6,066 bases of DNA from an uncultured Pseudomonas sp. (GCA_937863915.1 CALMID010000207.1:1-6066), one strand, 5' to 3'. Positions 1 through 6,066 are shown, numbered from the stretch's first letter. Notes: a model not told the origin generated them from the letters alone. Program-made: numbers and translations.

Positions 1-2219
1 TCGGTGACGTCTTCGATCAGCAGCACCAGGCCGTTACTGCCGGGTGCCAGCGGCTCCTCGATGGCGGCCTTGTGCAGGTTGAGCCAGCGCGCCTGGCCGT
101 CGAGGTTGAGGCGTTGTTTGTGCAGGTGCTCGATGTTGAGGTCGACGAAGCACACCAGTAGTTCACGCCAGGGGCTGGGCAGGGCGTCGAGCCGTGAGCC
201 GATGACCTGCTGCGCGGGGATCTCGGTGAGGTCCTCCAGGGCGTGGTTCCACATGACGATTTCCTGGTCGGTGGCCAGCGAGCACACGCCCATCGGCAGT
301 TCCTGCAGGGTTTGACGGTGGTAGCGGCGCAGGGTGTCGAGTTCGGCGGCCAGGCCGGTCAGGCGTGAGTGGTAGTCCTCCAGGCGCGTCTCGATGAAGT
401 GGATGTCTTCGCTGACGTAGGCTTTGCTGCCGGATTTGTAGGGCAGGAAGTTTTCCACCAGGTCCTGTGCCACGCTGGGGCCCATCAGGCCTGACAGGTT
501 GGCTTCGAGACGGTCGCGCAGGCGGCGCAGGGCGTACGGGCGCCGCTCGTCGAAGGGCAGGTGCAGGTCGCGCAGGGCTCGTTCGACTTCCTTCTGCGCG
601 GTCATGGCGCCCAGTGGCTTGGCCAGTTGCGCGGCAAATTCCTGCGGCGATACGGCCAGCAGTTCGCGGCGTTGCGGGCGGCGCACGTTGTCCACGGCGC
701 AGGCTTCGGCGGCACTGACTTCATCGGCGCTGGCCTCGGTGAACAGCGACACCAGGGTAAACACCAGGACGTTGGCGGCCAGCGAGGCGATGGCTGCCAG
801 GTGCCAGCTGGTGTCATCCAGCACGTACACGGTGCTGAACAGCGGCACATAGAGCGTCTGCACATTACCCAGCAGCGGCAGCAGCAGGCTGACCGCCCAC
901 ACCAGCATGCCGGCCAGCAGACCGGCGATGAAGCCGCGTCGATTGGCGTTCGGCCAGTAGAGCACCGAGAGTGTGGCCGGAAGGAACTGCAGGGTGGCGA
1001 CGAAGGCGACAATGCCGAGATTGGAGAGGTCCTGTTCGGCCTTGAGCAGACGATAGAAACCATAGCCGGCGAGGATGATGGCGCAGATCAGGCCGCGGCG
1101 TGTCCACTTCAGCCAGCGGTAGATGTTGCCCTCGGCAGGCGGCTGGTACAGGGGCAGTACGATGTGGTTGAGAACCATGCCCGACAGCGCCAGGGTCAGC
1201 ACGATGATCAGGCCGCTGGCTGCCGACAGACCACCGACATAGGCGAGCAGGGCCAGTGTTTCGCTTTCCACGGCAATGCCCAGGCCGAGGGTGAAGTATT
1301 CCGGGCTGGTGGTTGCGCCGAGCTTGAGGCACGACCAGAGGATCAGTGGCACCGCCAGGCTGAACAGCAGCAGCAACAGCGGCAGGCCCCAGCTGGCTGT
1401 GACCATGGCACGTGGGTTGAGGTTCTCGGTAAAGGCCATGTGGTACATGTGCGGCATGACGATGGCCGAGGCGAAGAACACCAGCAGCAGCGTACGCCAC
1501 GGACCTTCCTGCAGCGGGGTGTGCAGGGCGGTCAGCGCCGACTGGTTCTGCAGCAGCCACTGTTGCAGGTCCTGCGGGCCGTCGAACACGCCATACAGGG
1601 CATACAGGCCGATGCCGCCAAGGGCCACCAGCTTGACCACCGACTCGAACGCGATGGCAAACACCAGGCCTTCATGTTTCTCGCGGGTGGCCACATGACG
1701 GGCGCCAAACAGCATGGTGAACAGCGTGATCAGGCCGCAGAAGGCCAGGGCCACGCGTTCCTGCAGCGGTTCATGGGTGAGGATGCTGATCGAGTCGGCA
1801 ACCGACTGAATCTGTAGCGCCAGCAGCGGCAGCAGGCCGAGCAGCATGAATACCGTGGTCAGGGTGCCGGCGGCGGTGCTGCGGAAACGGAACGCGAACA
1901 GGTCGGCCAACGACGACAGCTGGTAGGTGTGGGTGATGCGCAGGATCGGATAGAGCAGCACCGGCGCCAGCAGGAATGCACCGGATACCCCCAGGTAGCT
2001 GGCGAGAAACCCATAGCCGTACTGGTAGGCCATGCCCACGGTGCCGTAGAAGGCCCAGGCGCTGGCATACACGCCCAGCGACAGGGTGTAGGTCAGCGGG
2101 TGGCGCATGATGCGCCGGGGAATCCAGCCGCGTTCGCTGATCCAGGCAACCCCGAACAGGGCCAGCAGGTAGAGCGTGCTGATGGCCAGCAGCTGGCTAA
2201 GGCTAAAGCTCGTCAGCAT
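1..2219 (-). CDS. cbrA: CbrA sensor histidine kinase with SLC5 transporter domain (3' end cut by window)
   Basis: Sensor kinase of the CbrAB two-component system, which in pseudomonads controls use of carbon and nitrogen sources such as histidine and feeds into catabolite repression. Reading from the ATG at 2219, 739 codons are open to the window edge with no stop. Residues 1 to about 510 are a chain of hydrophobic helices typical of the SLC5 sodium/solute symporter family, including a stretch with the motif AFYGTVGMAYQYGYGF near residue 56. Residues about 530-620 (around QKEVERALRDLHLPFDERR) fit the STAC linker found between SLC5 domains and kinases. Residues about 640-739 resemble a PAS domain, starting near LQELPMGVCSLATD. 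The phosphoacceptor histidine and ATPase domain lie outside; the family is about 980 residues, so roughly 240 are missing. The family is known to transport histidine. The start overlaps the upstream small gene by 17 nt and has only a weak ribosome site. I rely on domain order plus gene neighbourhood for the name. Confidence 0.93.
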   Translation of the reverse strand, partial: MLTSFSLSQLLAISTLYLLALFGVAWISERGWIPRRIMRHPLTYTLSLGVYASAWAFYGTVGMAYQYGYGFLASYLGVSGAFLLAPVLLYPILRITHTYQLSSLADLFAFRFRSTAAGTLTTVFMLLGLLPLLALQIQSVADSISILTHEPLQERVALAFCGLITLFTMLFGARHVATREKHEGLVFAIAFESVVKLVALGGIGLYALYGVFDGPQDLQQWLLQNQSALTALHTPLQEGPWRTLLLVFFASAIVMPHMYHMAFTENLNPRAMVTASWGLPLLLLLFSLAVPLILWSCLKLGATTSPEYFTLGLGIAVESETLALLAYVGGLSAASGLIIVLTLALSGMVLNHIVLPLYQPPAEGNIYRWLKWTRRGLICAIILAGYGFYRLLKAEQDLSNLGIVAFVATLQFLPATLSVLYWPNANRRGFIAGLLAGMLVWAVSLLLPLLGNVQTLYVPLFSTVYVLDDTSWHLAAIASLAANVLVFTLVSLFTEASADEVSAAEACAVDNVRRPQRRELLAVSPQEFAAQLAKPLGAMTAQKEVERALRDLHLPFDERRPYALRRLRDRLEANLSGLMGPSVAQDLVENFLPYKSGSKAYVSEDIHFIETRLEDYHSRLTGLAAELDTLRRYHRQTLQELPMGVCSLATDQEIVMWNHALEDLTEIPAQQVIGSRLDALPSPWRELLVCFVDLNIEHLHKQRLNLDGQARWLNLHKAAIEEPLAPGSNGLVLLIEDVT

Positions 2220-2379
2220 CGTGTTGGCTCTGCAGGATGAAGGTAGCCACGATCAGGATCAGCCACAGCAGGTACGGGCGGTACCAGGCGCCGGTGGGCT
2301 CGATCCACCAATCCATGATGGCGGGGGAAAACAGGTAGATCCCTACTACCAGGAGCAGGACCAGACGGTAGATGTACAT
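2203..2379 (-). CDS. cbrX: CbrX-like 58-residue membrane protein upstream of and overlapping cbrA
   Basis: A short gene running ATG at 2379 to TAG at 2203. The protein begins MYIYRLVLLLVVGIYLFSP and ends with the polar acidic tail QSQHDADEL. It has two strongly hydrophobic segments, residues about 4-22 and 35-50, separated by a short loop with D23, W24, W25, E27 and the sequence PTGAWYRP, so it should be a small inner-membrane helical hairpin. Its last 17 nt overlap the start of cbrA in another frame. Pseudomonads carry a small ORF at this position, called cbrX in work on P. putida as I recall; the name rests on position and size, and no biochemical role is visible. The ribosome site is poor (no clear purine run before the ATG). 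Inference: its translation may deliver ribosomes to the cbrA start, and the peptide may sit next to the CbrA membrane domain. An alternative is a leader peptide with no function of its own. Confidence 0.82.
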   Translation of the reverse strand: MYIYRLVLLLVVGIYLFSPAIMDWWIEPTGAWYRPYLLWLILIVATFILQSQHDADEL

Positions 2380-2406
2380 GCCGGAACTCGTGACGGGCGT
2401 GTCGCG

Positions 2407-2435
2407 ATGGTAGCGGAGCCGACCGGCGGCTGAAA
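2407..2435 (-). promoter_or_regulatory. Possible sigma-70 promoter for cbrX-cbrA
   Basis: In the 78 bp between gluQRS and cbrX, on the minus strand, TTTCAG (2430-2435) and TACCAT (2407-2412) are separated by exactly 17 bp, with the -10 ending 27 bp before the cbrX start. Each hexamer matches the consensus at four of six positions, which is weak in GC-rich DNA. Position and spacing are the main support. Readthrough from gluQRS is an alternative source of transcription. Confidence 0.3.
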
Positions 2436-2457
2436 GCGTCGTGACCCGGCGAGGCGG

Positions 2458-3345
2458 TCAGCGCAGTTGCGCTTCGGCCAGGGTACGGCAGCGCGGGATG
2501 CGCAGGGCATCCCAATGACTTATGGCCCAGGCCAGTACCTCATCGGTGCTGCAGGCGGCGAGAGCTTCCGGCGGTTGCTGGCCCAGGGCGCGCAGGGCGC
2601 GTACCAGCAGGGCGGGAGCCTGGTCGGCCGGCAGCGGCGGCGAGCGGTAGGACTTGCCCAGCTTGTGACCGTCCGGCTGGATGATCAGCGGCACATGCAG
2701 GTAACGCGGCTGGGGCAGACCGAGCAGTTCCTGCAAGTACAGCTGGCGCGGCGTGGAGTCGAGCAGGTCGGCGCCGCGGACGATATCCGTGATGCCCTGC
2801 CAGGCATCATCCAGCACCACGGCCAACTGATAGGCGTACAGCCCGTCGCGACGGCGGATGACGAAATCGCCGACTTCACGGCCCAGGTGCTGGCGATACT
2901 TGCCCTGTACCCGGTCGCAGAAGTGGTAGTCCAGCTCCGGTACACGCAGGCGGATGGCCGCGTCATCGGGGGGTAGTTGGCGATTGCGGCAGGTGCCGGG
3001 GTAGATGCCGTGGTGGCCCTCGAGTTGCTTGCGCGAGCAGTCGCAGGCGTAGGCCAGGCCTTGCTGCAGCAGGCGCTCGATTACTGCGGCATAGGCTGCC
3101 TGGCGTTCGCTCTGGCGGATGATCTCGCCGTCCCAGTGCAGGCCGTAGATTTCCAGGGCACGCAGGATGGCGTCCTGGGCACCGGGCATTTCCCGTGGCG
3201 GGTCGAGGTCTTCCATGCGCACCAGCCAGCGGCCACCCACATGGCGGGCGTCGAGGTAGGAGGCGAGGGCGGCGACCAGCGAGCCGAAGTGCAGGTGGCC
3301 GCTGGGGGTGGGGGCGAAGCGCCCGATATAGGAACTGGCGGTCAT
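2458..3345 (-). CDS. gluQRS: Glutamyl-Q tRNA(Asp) synthetase
   Basis: Cytoplasmic enzyme that activates glutamate with ATP and attaches it to the queuosine base at the wobble position of tRNA-Asp, giving glutamyl-queuosine; it is a shortened paralogue of glutamyl-tRNA synthetase without the anticodon-binding domain. At 295 residues it has family length. Visible signatures are the opening YIGRFAPTPSGHLHFGS, in which HLHFGS (residues 17-22) is the class I HIGH-type motif; the glutamate-site stretch RMEDLDPPR (43-51); a zinc site formed by C101, C103, Y115 and C119, the same spacing as in the E. coli enzyme; and KLGKS (228-232) as the KMSKS-type loop. The ATG at 3345 places YIGRF at the expected distance from the N terminus, and no better upstream in-frame start exists. 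It follows dksA by 52 bp, a linkage shared with enterobacteria, with a palindrome in between. No Shine-Dalgarno sequence is seen before the start. Confidence 0.96.
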   Translation of the reverse strand: MTASSYIGRFAPTPSGHLHFGSLVAALASYLDARHVGGRWLVRMEDLDPPREMPGAQDAILRALEIYGLHWDGEIIRQSERQAAYAAVIERLLQQGLAYACDCSRKQLEGHHGIYPGTCRNRQLPPDDAAIRLRVPELDYHFCDRVQGKYRQHLGREVGDFVIRRRDGLYAYQLAVVLDDAWQGITDIVRGADLLDSTPRQLYLQELLGLPQPRYLHVPLIIQPDGHKLGKSYRSPPLPADQAPALLVRALRALGQQPPEALAACSTDEVLAWAISHWDALRIPRCRTLAEAQLR

Positions 3346-3360
3346 GGCGAGGCAGACGGC

Positions 3361-3390
3361 AGAAATGCAACGGGGCGCCTAGGCGCCCCG
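3361..3390 (-). terminator. Perfect palindrome with partial T tract after dksA, probable terminator or attenuator
   Basis: Seven bases past the dksA stop codon, positions 3371-3390 form a perfect 20-bp palindrome, CGGGGCGCCTAGGCGCCCCG. As RNA it can fold to an eight-base-pair, almost all G-C stem with a CUAG loop. On the minus strand it is followed by TTGCATTTCT, a broken T tract, while the other side has no T run, so it is oriented to act on dksA transcripts. A terminator between dksA and gluQRS has been reported in enterobacteria. The interrupted T tract suggests partial termination, with some readthrough into gluQRS; that part is inference. Confidence 0.75.
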
Positions 3391-3397
3391 TCCGGGA

Positions 3398-3841
3398 TCA
3401 GGAACCGATCTGCTTTTCCTTGATTTCCGCCAGGGTCTTGCAGTCGATGCACAGGGTGGCGGTGGGGCGTGCCTCAAGGCGGCGGATGCCGATCTCGACG
3501 CCGCAGGAGTCGCACCAGCCGTACTCGTTGTCTTCGATCAGCTGCAGGGTTTCGTCGATCTTCTTGATCAGTTTGCGCTCGCGGTCGCGGGCGCGCAGTT
3601 CCAGGCTGAACTCTTCTTCCTGGCTGGCGCGGTCGGCCGGATCCGGGAAGTTGGCCGCTTCGTCCTGCATGTGATGCACGGTACGGTCGACTTCCTGCAT
3701 CAGCTCCAGCTTCCATTTGTTGAGAATGTCAGTGAAGTGCGCGCGCATCGGATCGCTCATGTACTCCTCACCCTTTTTCTCTTTATAGGGTTCGAAGCCG
3801 CGAATCAGTTGGCTGTTCTGTTGTTTTGCTTTGGTGGCCAT
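3398..3841 (-). CDS. dksA: RNA polymerase-binding transcription factor DksA
   Basis: DksA enters the secondary channel of RNA polymerase and, with ppGpp, represses rRNA and activates amino-acid promoters in the stringent response. The protein is 147 residues, normal for the family. A coiled-coil region spans about residues 33-105, and its tip carries DPADRA (67-72) with the two acidic residues D67 and D70 known in E. coli DksA to be needed for activity. A four-cysteine zinc finger is formed by C110, C113, C131 and C134 (WCDSCG and LCIDC), so this is the classical zinc-containing DksA, not the cysteine-poor DksA2 paralogue. The ATG at 3841 is supported by GAGAGG (3851-3856) nine bases upstream and by the usual N-terminal KAKQQNSQLIRGFEPY; M28 in EEYMSDPM is a poorer alternative. 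It is the first gene of the dksA-gluQRS pair and is transcribed away from the aminotransferase. Confidence 0.98.
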   Translation of the reverse strand: MATKAKQQNSQLIRGFEPYKEKKGEEYMSDPMRAHFTDILNKWKLELMQEVDRTVHHMQDEAANFPDPADRASQEEEFSLELRARDRERKLIKKIDETLQLIEDNEYGWCDSCGVEIGIRRLEARPTATLCIDCKTLAEIKEKQIGS

Positions 3842-3850
3842 GGATGACTG

Positions 3851-3856
3851 CCTCTC
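3851..3856 (-). promoter_or_regulatory. Ribosome binding site of dksA
   Basis: GAGAGG on the minus strand, followed by nine bases and the ATG at 3841. It is the clearest ribosome site on the minus strand of this window and favours this start over the internal methionine at residue 28. Confidence 0.65.
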
Positions 3857-3861
3857 ACTTT

Positions 3862-3890
3862 CTCTTATCCACTGCGCAGGAACGTGTCCA
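3862..3890 (-). promoter_or_regulatory. Possible dksA promoter
   Basis: On the minus strand TGGACA (3885-3890) matches the -35 consensus at five of six positions. Downstream is the A/T-rich stretch GATAAGAG; GATAAG (3864-3869) would give a 15-bp spacer and TAAGAG (3862-3867) a 17-bp spacer, neither a good -10. The predicted start would lie within about 20 bp of the dksA ATG. Weak evidence; the true promoter may be elsewhere in the divergent region. Confidence 0.3.
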
Positions 3891-3998
3891 TCGCCCGCGA
3901 AACGGGCCCTGCGGCTGCAAGCGGGCGAACTTACCAGAAGGTTCCCGTGGGCGCTACTCCCGCATGTCGTGCTTGCTGCTGAGTGTGCGGGGCTTGGG

Positions 3999-4004
3999 TA
4001 GAAT
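3999..4004 (+). promoter_or_regulatory. Probable -10 element of the aminotransferase-sfsA unit
   Basis: TAGAAT at 3999-4004 matches the sigma-70 -10 consensus at five of six positions and would give a start near 4011, about 22 bases before the aminotransferase ATG. The -35 is poor: CTGCTG (3976-3981) has 17-bp spacing and TTGCTG (3973-3978) has 20-bp spacing. An activator might compensate, or the call may be wrong. Confidence 0.4.
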
Positions 4005-4021
4005 TACGCCTTTGTCTTTTC

Positions 4022-4025
4022 AGGG
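4022..4025 (+). promoter_or_regulatory. Ribosome binding site of the aminotransferase
   Basis: AGGG seven bases before the ATG at 4033. It decides the start: the reading frame stays open upstream to 3826, but that extension has no ribosome site, crosses the dksA start region, and adds 69 residues foreign to the family. Confidence 0.55.
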
Positions 4026-4032
4026 TAGCCCC

Positions 4033-5214
4033 ATGGCCCAGTCTTACAGTGCACGCAGTCGTGCCATCGAACCCTTTCACGTCATGGCGCTGCTGGCGCG
4101 GGCCAACGAGTTGCAGGCCGCCGGGCACGATGTGATTCACCTGGAAATCGGCGAGCCGGACTTCACCACCGCCGAGCCCATCGTGCGTGCCGGTCAGGTG
4201 GCGCTGGGCGCCGGCCGCACCCGCTACACCGCTGCCCGTGGCCTGCCACAACTGCGTGAGGCCATTGCTCGGTTCTACGCCGATCGTTATCGCTTGTCGA
4301 TCGATCCAGAGCGCATTCTGATCACCCCGGGTGGTTCCGGCGCGTTGCTGCTGGCGACCAGTCTCCTGGTCGATCCGGGCAAGCACTGGCTGCTGGCTGA
4401 TCCCGGGTATCCGTGCAATCGCCATTTTCTGCGCCTGGTCGAGGGTGCCGCGCAACTGGTACCGGTCGGCCCCGAGGTGCGCTACCAACTGACGCCTGAG
4501 CTGGTCGAGCGTTTCTGGAGCAGCGACAGCGTCGGCGCCCTGGTCGCCTCGCCGGCCAATCCCACCGGCACCCTGCTGGAGCGTGATGAGCTGGGCGCGC
4601 TGTCGCAGGCGATCAAGCAGCGCGGCGGGCATCTGGTGGTGGACGAGATCTACCACGGCCTGACGTACGGCTGCGAGGCGGCCAGTGTGCTGGAGGTGGA
4701 TGACGAGGCGTTCGTGCTCAACAGCTTCTCCAAGTATTTCGGCATGACCGGCTGGCGCCTCGGTTGGCTGGTGGCGCCGCCGGCCGCGGTGGGCGAGCTG
4801 GAAAAACTGGCGCAGAACCTCTACATCAGCGCTCCCTCGATGGCCCAGCATGCGGCACTGGCTTGCTTCGAACCGGAGACGCTGGCCATTCTTGAGCAGC
4901 GCCGTGGCGAGTTCGCCGCGCGCCGCGACTACCTGCTGCCGGCCCTGCGTGAACTGGGCTTTCGCATCGCCGTGGAGCCACAGGGCGCCTTCTATCTATA
5001 TGCCGATATCTCGGCGTTCGGTGGTGATGCCTTTGCCTTCTGCCGGCACTTCCTGGAAACCGAGCATGTGGCCTTCACCCCGGGCATCGACTTCGGCCGT
5101 TACCAGGCCGACCAGCATGTGCGTTTTGCCTACACCCAGAGCCTGCCGCGCCTGCAACAGGCGGTCGAGCGCATTGCCCGCGGCCTGAAGAGCTGGCGCC
5201 CCGATGCGGTTTGA
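4033..5214 (+). CDS. Pyridoxal-phosphate-dependent aminotransferase, class I/II
   Basis: Cytoplasmic fold-type I aminotransferase of 393 residues, normal length. Family signatures in order are the N-terminal [12 protein letters not shown] (35-46), which lines the substrate pocket; [16 protein letters not shown] (64-79); GGSGAL (100-105) binding cofactor phosphate; SPANPTGT (173-180) with N176; VVDEIYHGL (202-210) with D204, which pairs with the pyridine nitrogen, and Y207; [15 protein letters not shown] (231-245), whose K234 should form the Schiff base and R242 contact phosphate; and R364 in VRFAY, expected to hold the substrate carboxylate. All catalytic positions are present. The substrate cannot be read from sequence: aspartate/alanine-like aminotransferases share this pattern, and the gene has no pathway partner next to it. 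It heads a plus-strand unit with sfsA, whose start lies 11 nt inside this gene. The equivalent gene in other pseudomonads is annotated only as a probable aminotransferase. Confidence 0.93.
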   Translation: MAQSYSARSRAIEPFHVMALLARANELQAAGHDVIHLEIGEPDFTTAEPIVRAGQVALGAGRTRYTAARGLPQLREAIARFYADRYRLSIDPERILITPGGSGALLLATSLLVDPGKHWLLADPGYPCNRHFLRLVEGAAQLVPVGPEVRYQLTPELVERFWSSDSVGALVASPANPTGTLLERDELGALSQAIKQRGGHLVVDEIYHGLTYGCEAASVLEVDDEAFVLNSFSKYFGMTGWRLGWLVAPPAAVGELEKLAQNLYISAPSMAQHAALACFEPETLAILEQRRGEFAARRDYLLPALRELGFRIAVEPQGAFYLYADISAFGGDAFAFCRHFLETEHVAFTPGIDFGRYQADQHVRFAYTQSLPRLQQAVERIARGLKSWRPDAV

Positions 5215-5911
5215 TCCACCGCTGGAGGAGGGCCGCCTGCTGCGCCGCTACAAGCGCTTTCTGGCGGATATCGAGACGGCCGGCGGCGAGCAGCTGACCA
5301 TCCACTGCCCGAACACGGGCTCGATGCTCAACTGCATGAGCGAAGGTTGCCGCGTCTGGTTCAGTCGCAGCCAGGACCCCAAGCGCAAATTGCCGGGCAC
5401 CTGGGAACTGGGCGAAACCCCGCACGGGCGTCTGGCCTGCATCAATACCGCGCGGGCCAATGCGCTGGTGGAGGAGGCCCTGCGTGGCGGGGTGATCACC
5501 GAGCTGATCGGTTTTACCGGGCTCCGACGCGAGGTGCGCTTCGGCGAGGAAAACAGCCGGGCGGATTTTCGCCTGGAGTTCACGAGCGGTCCGGCCTGGA
5601 TCGAAGTGAAGAGCGTGACCCTGGGCTTTGCGGACTCGACCGTGGCCGCCTTTCCCGATGCCCGCACCGAACGGGGTGCCAGGCATCTACGCGAGTTGGC
5701 GGCGCAGGCCCGTGCCGGTGTGCGGGCGGTACAGCTGTACTGCGTGAACCTGAGTGGAATCGAGGCGGTACGTGCGGCGCAGGAAATCGATCCGGCTTAT
5801 GCCGCCGGTTTGCGTGAAGCCCGGGAGGCGGGCGTCGAGGTGCTGGCCTATGGCGCCGAGATCAACCCCGAGGCAATTCGCCTGGTGCGGCGCCTGGAAG
5901 TGCTGCTCTAG
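5204..5911 (+). CDS. sfsA: SfsA family protein (sugar fermentation stimulation protein homologue)
   Basis: Conserved protein named for an E. coli gene whose overexpression stimulates maltose metabolism; reported to bind DNA, with a C-terminal domain resembling restriction-type nucleases. Its true role is unresolved. The protein is 235 residues, family length. The N-terminal part, about 1-80, is the OB-like region and carries HCPNTGSM (34-41), a family hallmark. The C-terminal part shows SRADFRL (118-124) with D121, then WIEVKSVTL (132-140) with E134 and K136, which together make a PD-(D/E)XK-type active site, and [16 protein letters not shown] (150-165), another hallmark. All candidate catalytic residues are intact. 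The ATG at 5204 overlaps the aminotransferase stop by 11 nt; upstream purines (AAGAG, 12 bases away) are too far for a good ribosome site, so coupling to upstream translation is likely. In E. coli sfsA sits next to dksA; here the aminotransferase lies between them and the strands diverge. Confidence 0.96.
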   Translation: MRFDPPLEEGRLLRRYKRFLADIETAGGEQLTIHCPNTGSMLNCMSEGCRVWFSRSQDPKRKLPGTWELGETPHGRLACINTARANALVEEALRGGVITELIGFTGLRREVRFGEENSRADFRLEFTSGPAWIEVKSVTLGFADSTVAAFPDARTERGARHLRELAAQARAGVRAVQLYCVNLSGIEAVRAAQEIDPAYAAGLREAREAGVEVLAYGAEINPEAIRLVRRLEVLL

Positions 5912-5921
5912 CCGGATTTTT

Positions 5922-6066
5922 CTAAACCGAAACCCAGATGCTGCCGTCCTGCTCCCGGCACGCAATCGCCTGGAGCATCTGCCCGGCGCAGGGGCCGGCC
6001 ACGCACTCGCCGGACTCGATCAGAAACAGAGCGCCGTGGGTGGCGCACTGGATCAGGCTGCCGCTG
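5922..6066 (-). CDS. Rieske [2Fe-2S] protein, C-terminal part (5' end outside window)
   Basis: The minus-strand frame ending in TAG at 5922-5924 gives 47 residues of the C-terminal half of a small Rieske-type ferredoxin. SGSLIQCATHGALF contains CATH, the second Cys-x-x-His pair of the cluster site, and it is followed by GECVAGPCAG, the usual turn after it in such proteins, then a short final strand ending GSIWVSV. The first Cys-x-His pair would lie outside the window. Small stand-alone Rieske proteins are about 100 residues and may pass electrons to an oxygenase or act alone; no partner is visible here, and it could also be the end of a longer oxygenase component, although the very short tail after the cluster argues for the small type. 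The gene is convergent with sfsA, 10 bp apart. Confidence 0.85.
   Translation of the reverse strand, partial: SGSLIQCATHGALFLIESGECVAGPCAGQMLQAIACREQDGSIWVSV

Larger units (their letters stand above)
3842..4032. promoter_or_regulatory. Divergent intergenic control region between dksA and aminotransferase
   Basis: This 191-bp stretch separates two divergently transcribed units and must contain both promoters. I see no gene in it. Besides candidate promoter elements at each end, it contains two small inverted repeats: GCCCG-CGAAA-CGGGC at 3893-3907 and an imperfect repeat at 3927-3944 (GAACTT with AAGGTTC, one bulged base, loop of five). Either could be an operator or, in the dksA leader if transcription starts far upstream, an RNA hairpin. 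Neither matches a binding site I recognise. Confidence 0.6.

Noticed and set aside
561..1817. 418-codon plus-strand open frame antisense to cbrA
   Set aside because: It is composed mainly of Gln, His, Gly, Arg and Ala with no domain pattern, as expected when the complement of a GC-rich gene is read. The opposite strand encodes a coherent SLC5 domain over the same bases.
2413..2433. GC-rich imperfect inverted repeat after gluQRS as a terminator
   Set aside because: GCCGAC/CGGCGGC can pair only partly, and no T run follows on the minus strand.
3826..4032. Upstream extension of the aminotransferase frame to 3826
   Set aside because: The added 69 residues run through the divergent promoter region and the dksA start, resemble no family N terminus, and the ATG at 4033 has its own ribosome site.
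3931..4851. 306-codon minus-strand open frame opposite the aminotransferase
   Set aside because: Low-complexity Gln/His/Gly/Arg composition and no ribosome site; it mirrors a well-supported enzyme with all catalytic motifs.
5075..5686. 203-codon minus-strand open frame opposite the aminotransferase end and sfsA
   Set aside because: It spans the junction of two confirmed genes on the other strand and has no recognisable motif.
1..6066. Defence island, mobile element, CRISPR array, tRNA or riboswitch
   Set aside because: No direct-repeat array, transposase or integrase motif, clover-leaf pattern or long structured leader was found; nearly all of the window is accounted for by conserved core genes.

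Overview
The window looks like a conserved core-chromosome segment of a Pseudomonas or close relative. The evidence is high GC, strong third-position G/C bias, and a gene order, cbrA-cbrX-gluQRS-dksA on one strand and an aminotransferase plus sfsA on the other, that matches the Pseudomonas arrangement as I remember it. I cannot name the species. Nothing in it looks mobile: I see no insertion sequence, integrase, CRISPR array, tRNA, rRNA or compositional break.

Layout. Minus strand, from right to left, is dksA (3398-3841), gluQRS (2458-3345), a 58-residue membrane protein gene that I equate with cbrX (2203-2379), and cbrA (1-2219). cbrA is cut by the window edge, so its kinase core is missing. 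Plus strand is a class I/II aminotransferase (4033-5214) and sfsA (5204-5911), overlapping by 11 nt. At the right edge, convergent with sfsA and 10 bp from it, is the 3' end of a small Rieske [2Fe-2S] protein gene (minus, 5922-6066). The only sizeable non-coding stretch is the 191-bp divergent region between dksA and the aminotransferase (3842-4032), which must hold both promoters.

Biology. The left half is about nutrient status and translation. DksA works with ppGpp on RNA polymerase. GluQRS makes glutamyl-queuosine in tRNA-Asp. CbrA is an SLC5-transporter/histidine-kinase hybrid that, with CbrB (outside the window), controls carbon/nitrogen balance. A perfect 20-bp palindrome after the dksA stop codon looks like an attenuating terminator between dksA and gluQRS. 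cbrX and cbrA overlap by 17 nt with a poor ribosome site for cbrA, which suggests translational coupling. The right half holds less well understood genes: an aminotransferase of unknown substrate, the conserved nuclease-like SfsA, and a Rieske protein.

I did not find a clearly new system. The points most worth a second look are the cbrX/cbrA overlap with its tiny membrane protein, the dksA-gluQRS palindrome together with the missing ribosome site of gluQRS, and the inverted repeats in the divergent promoter region.
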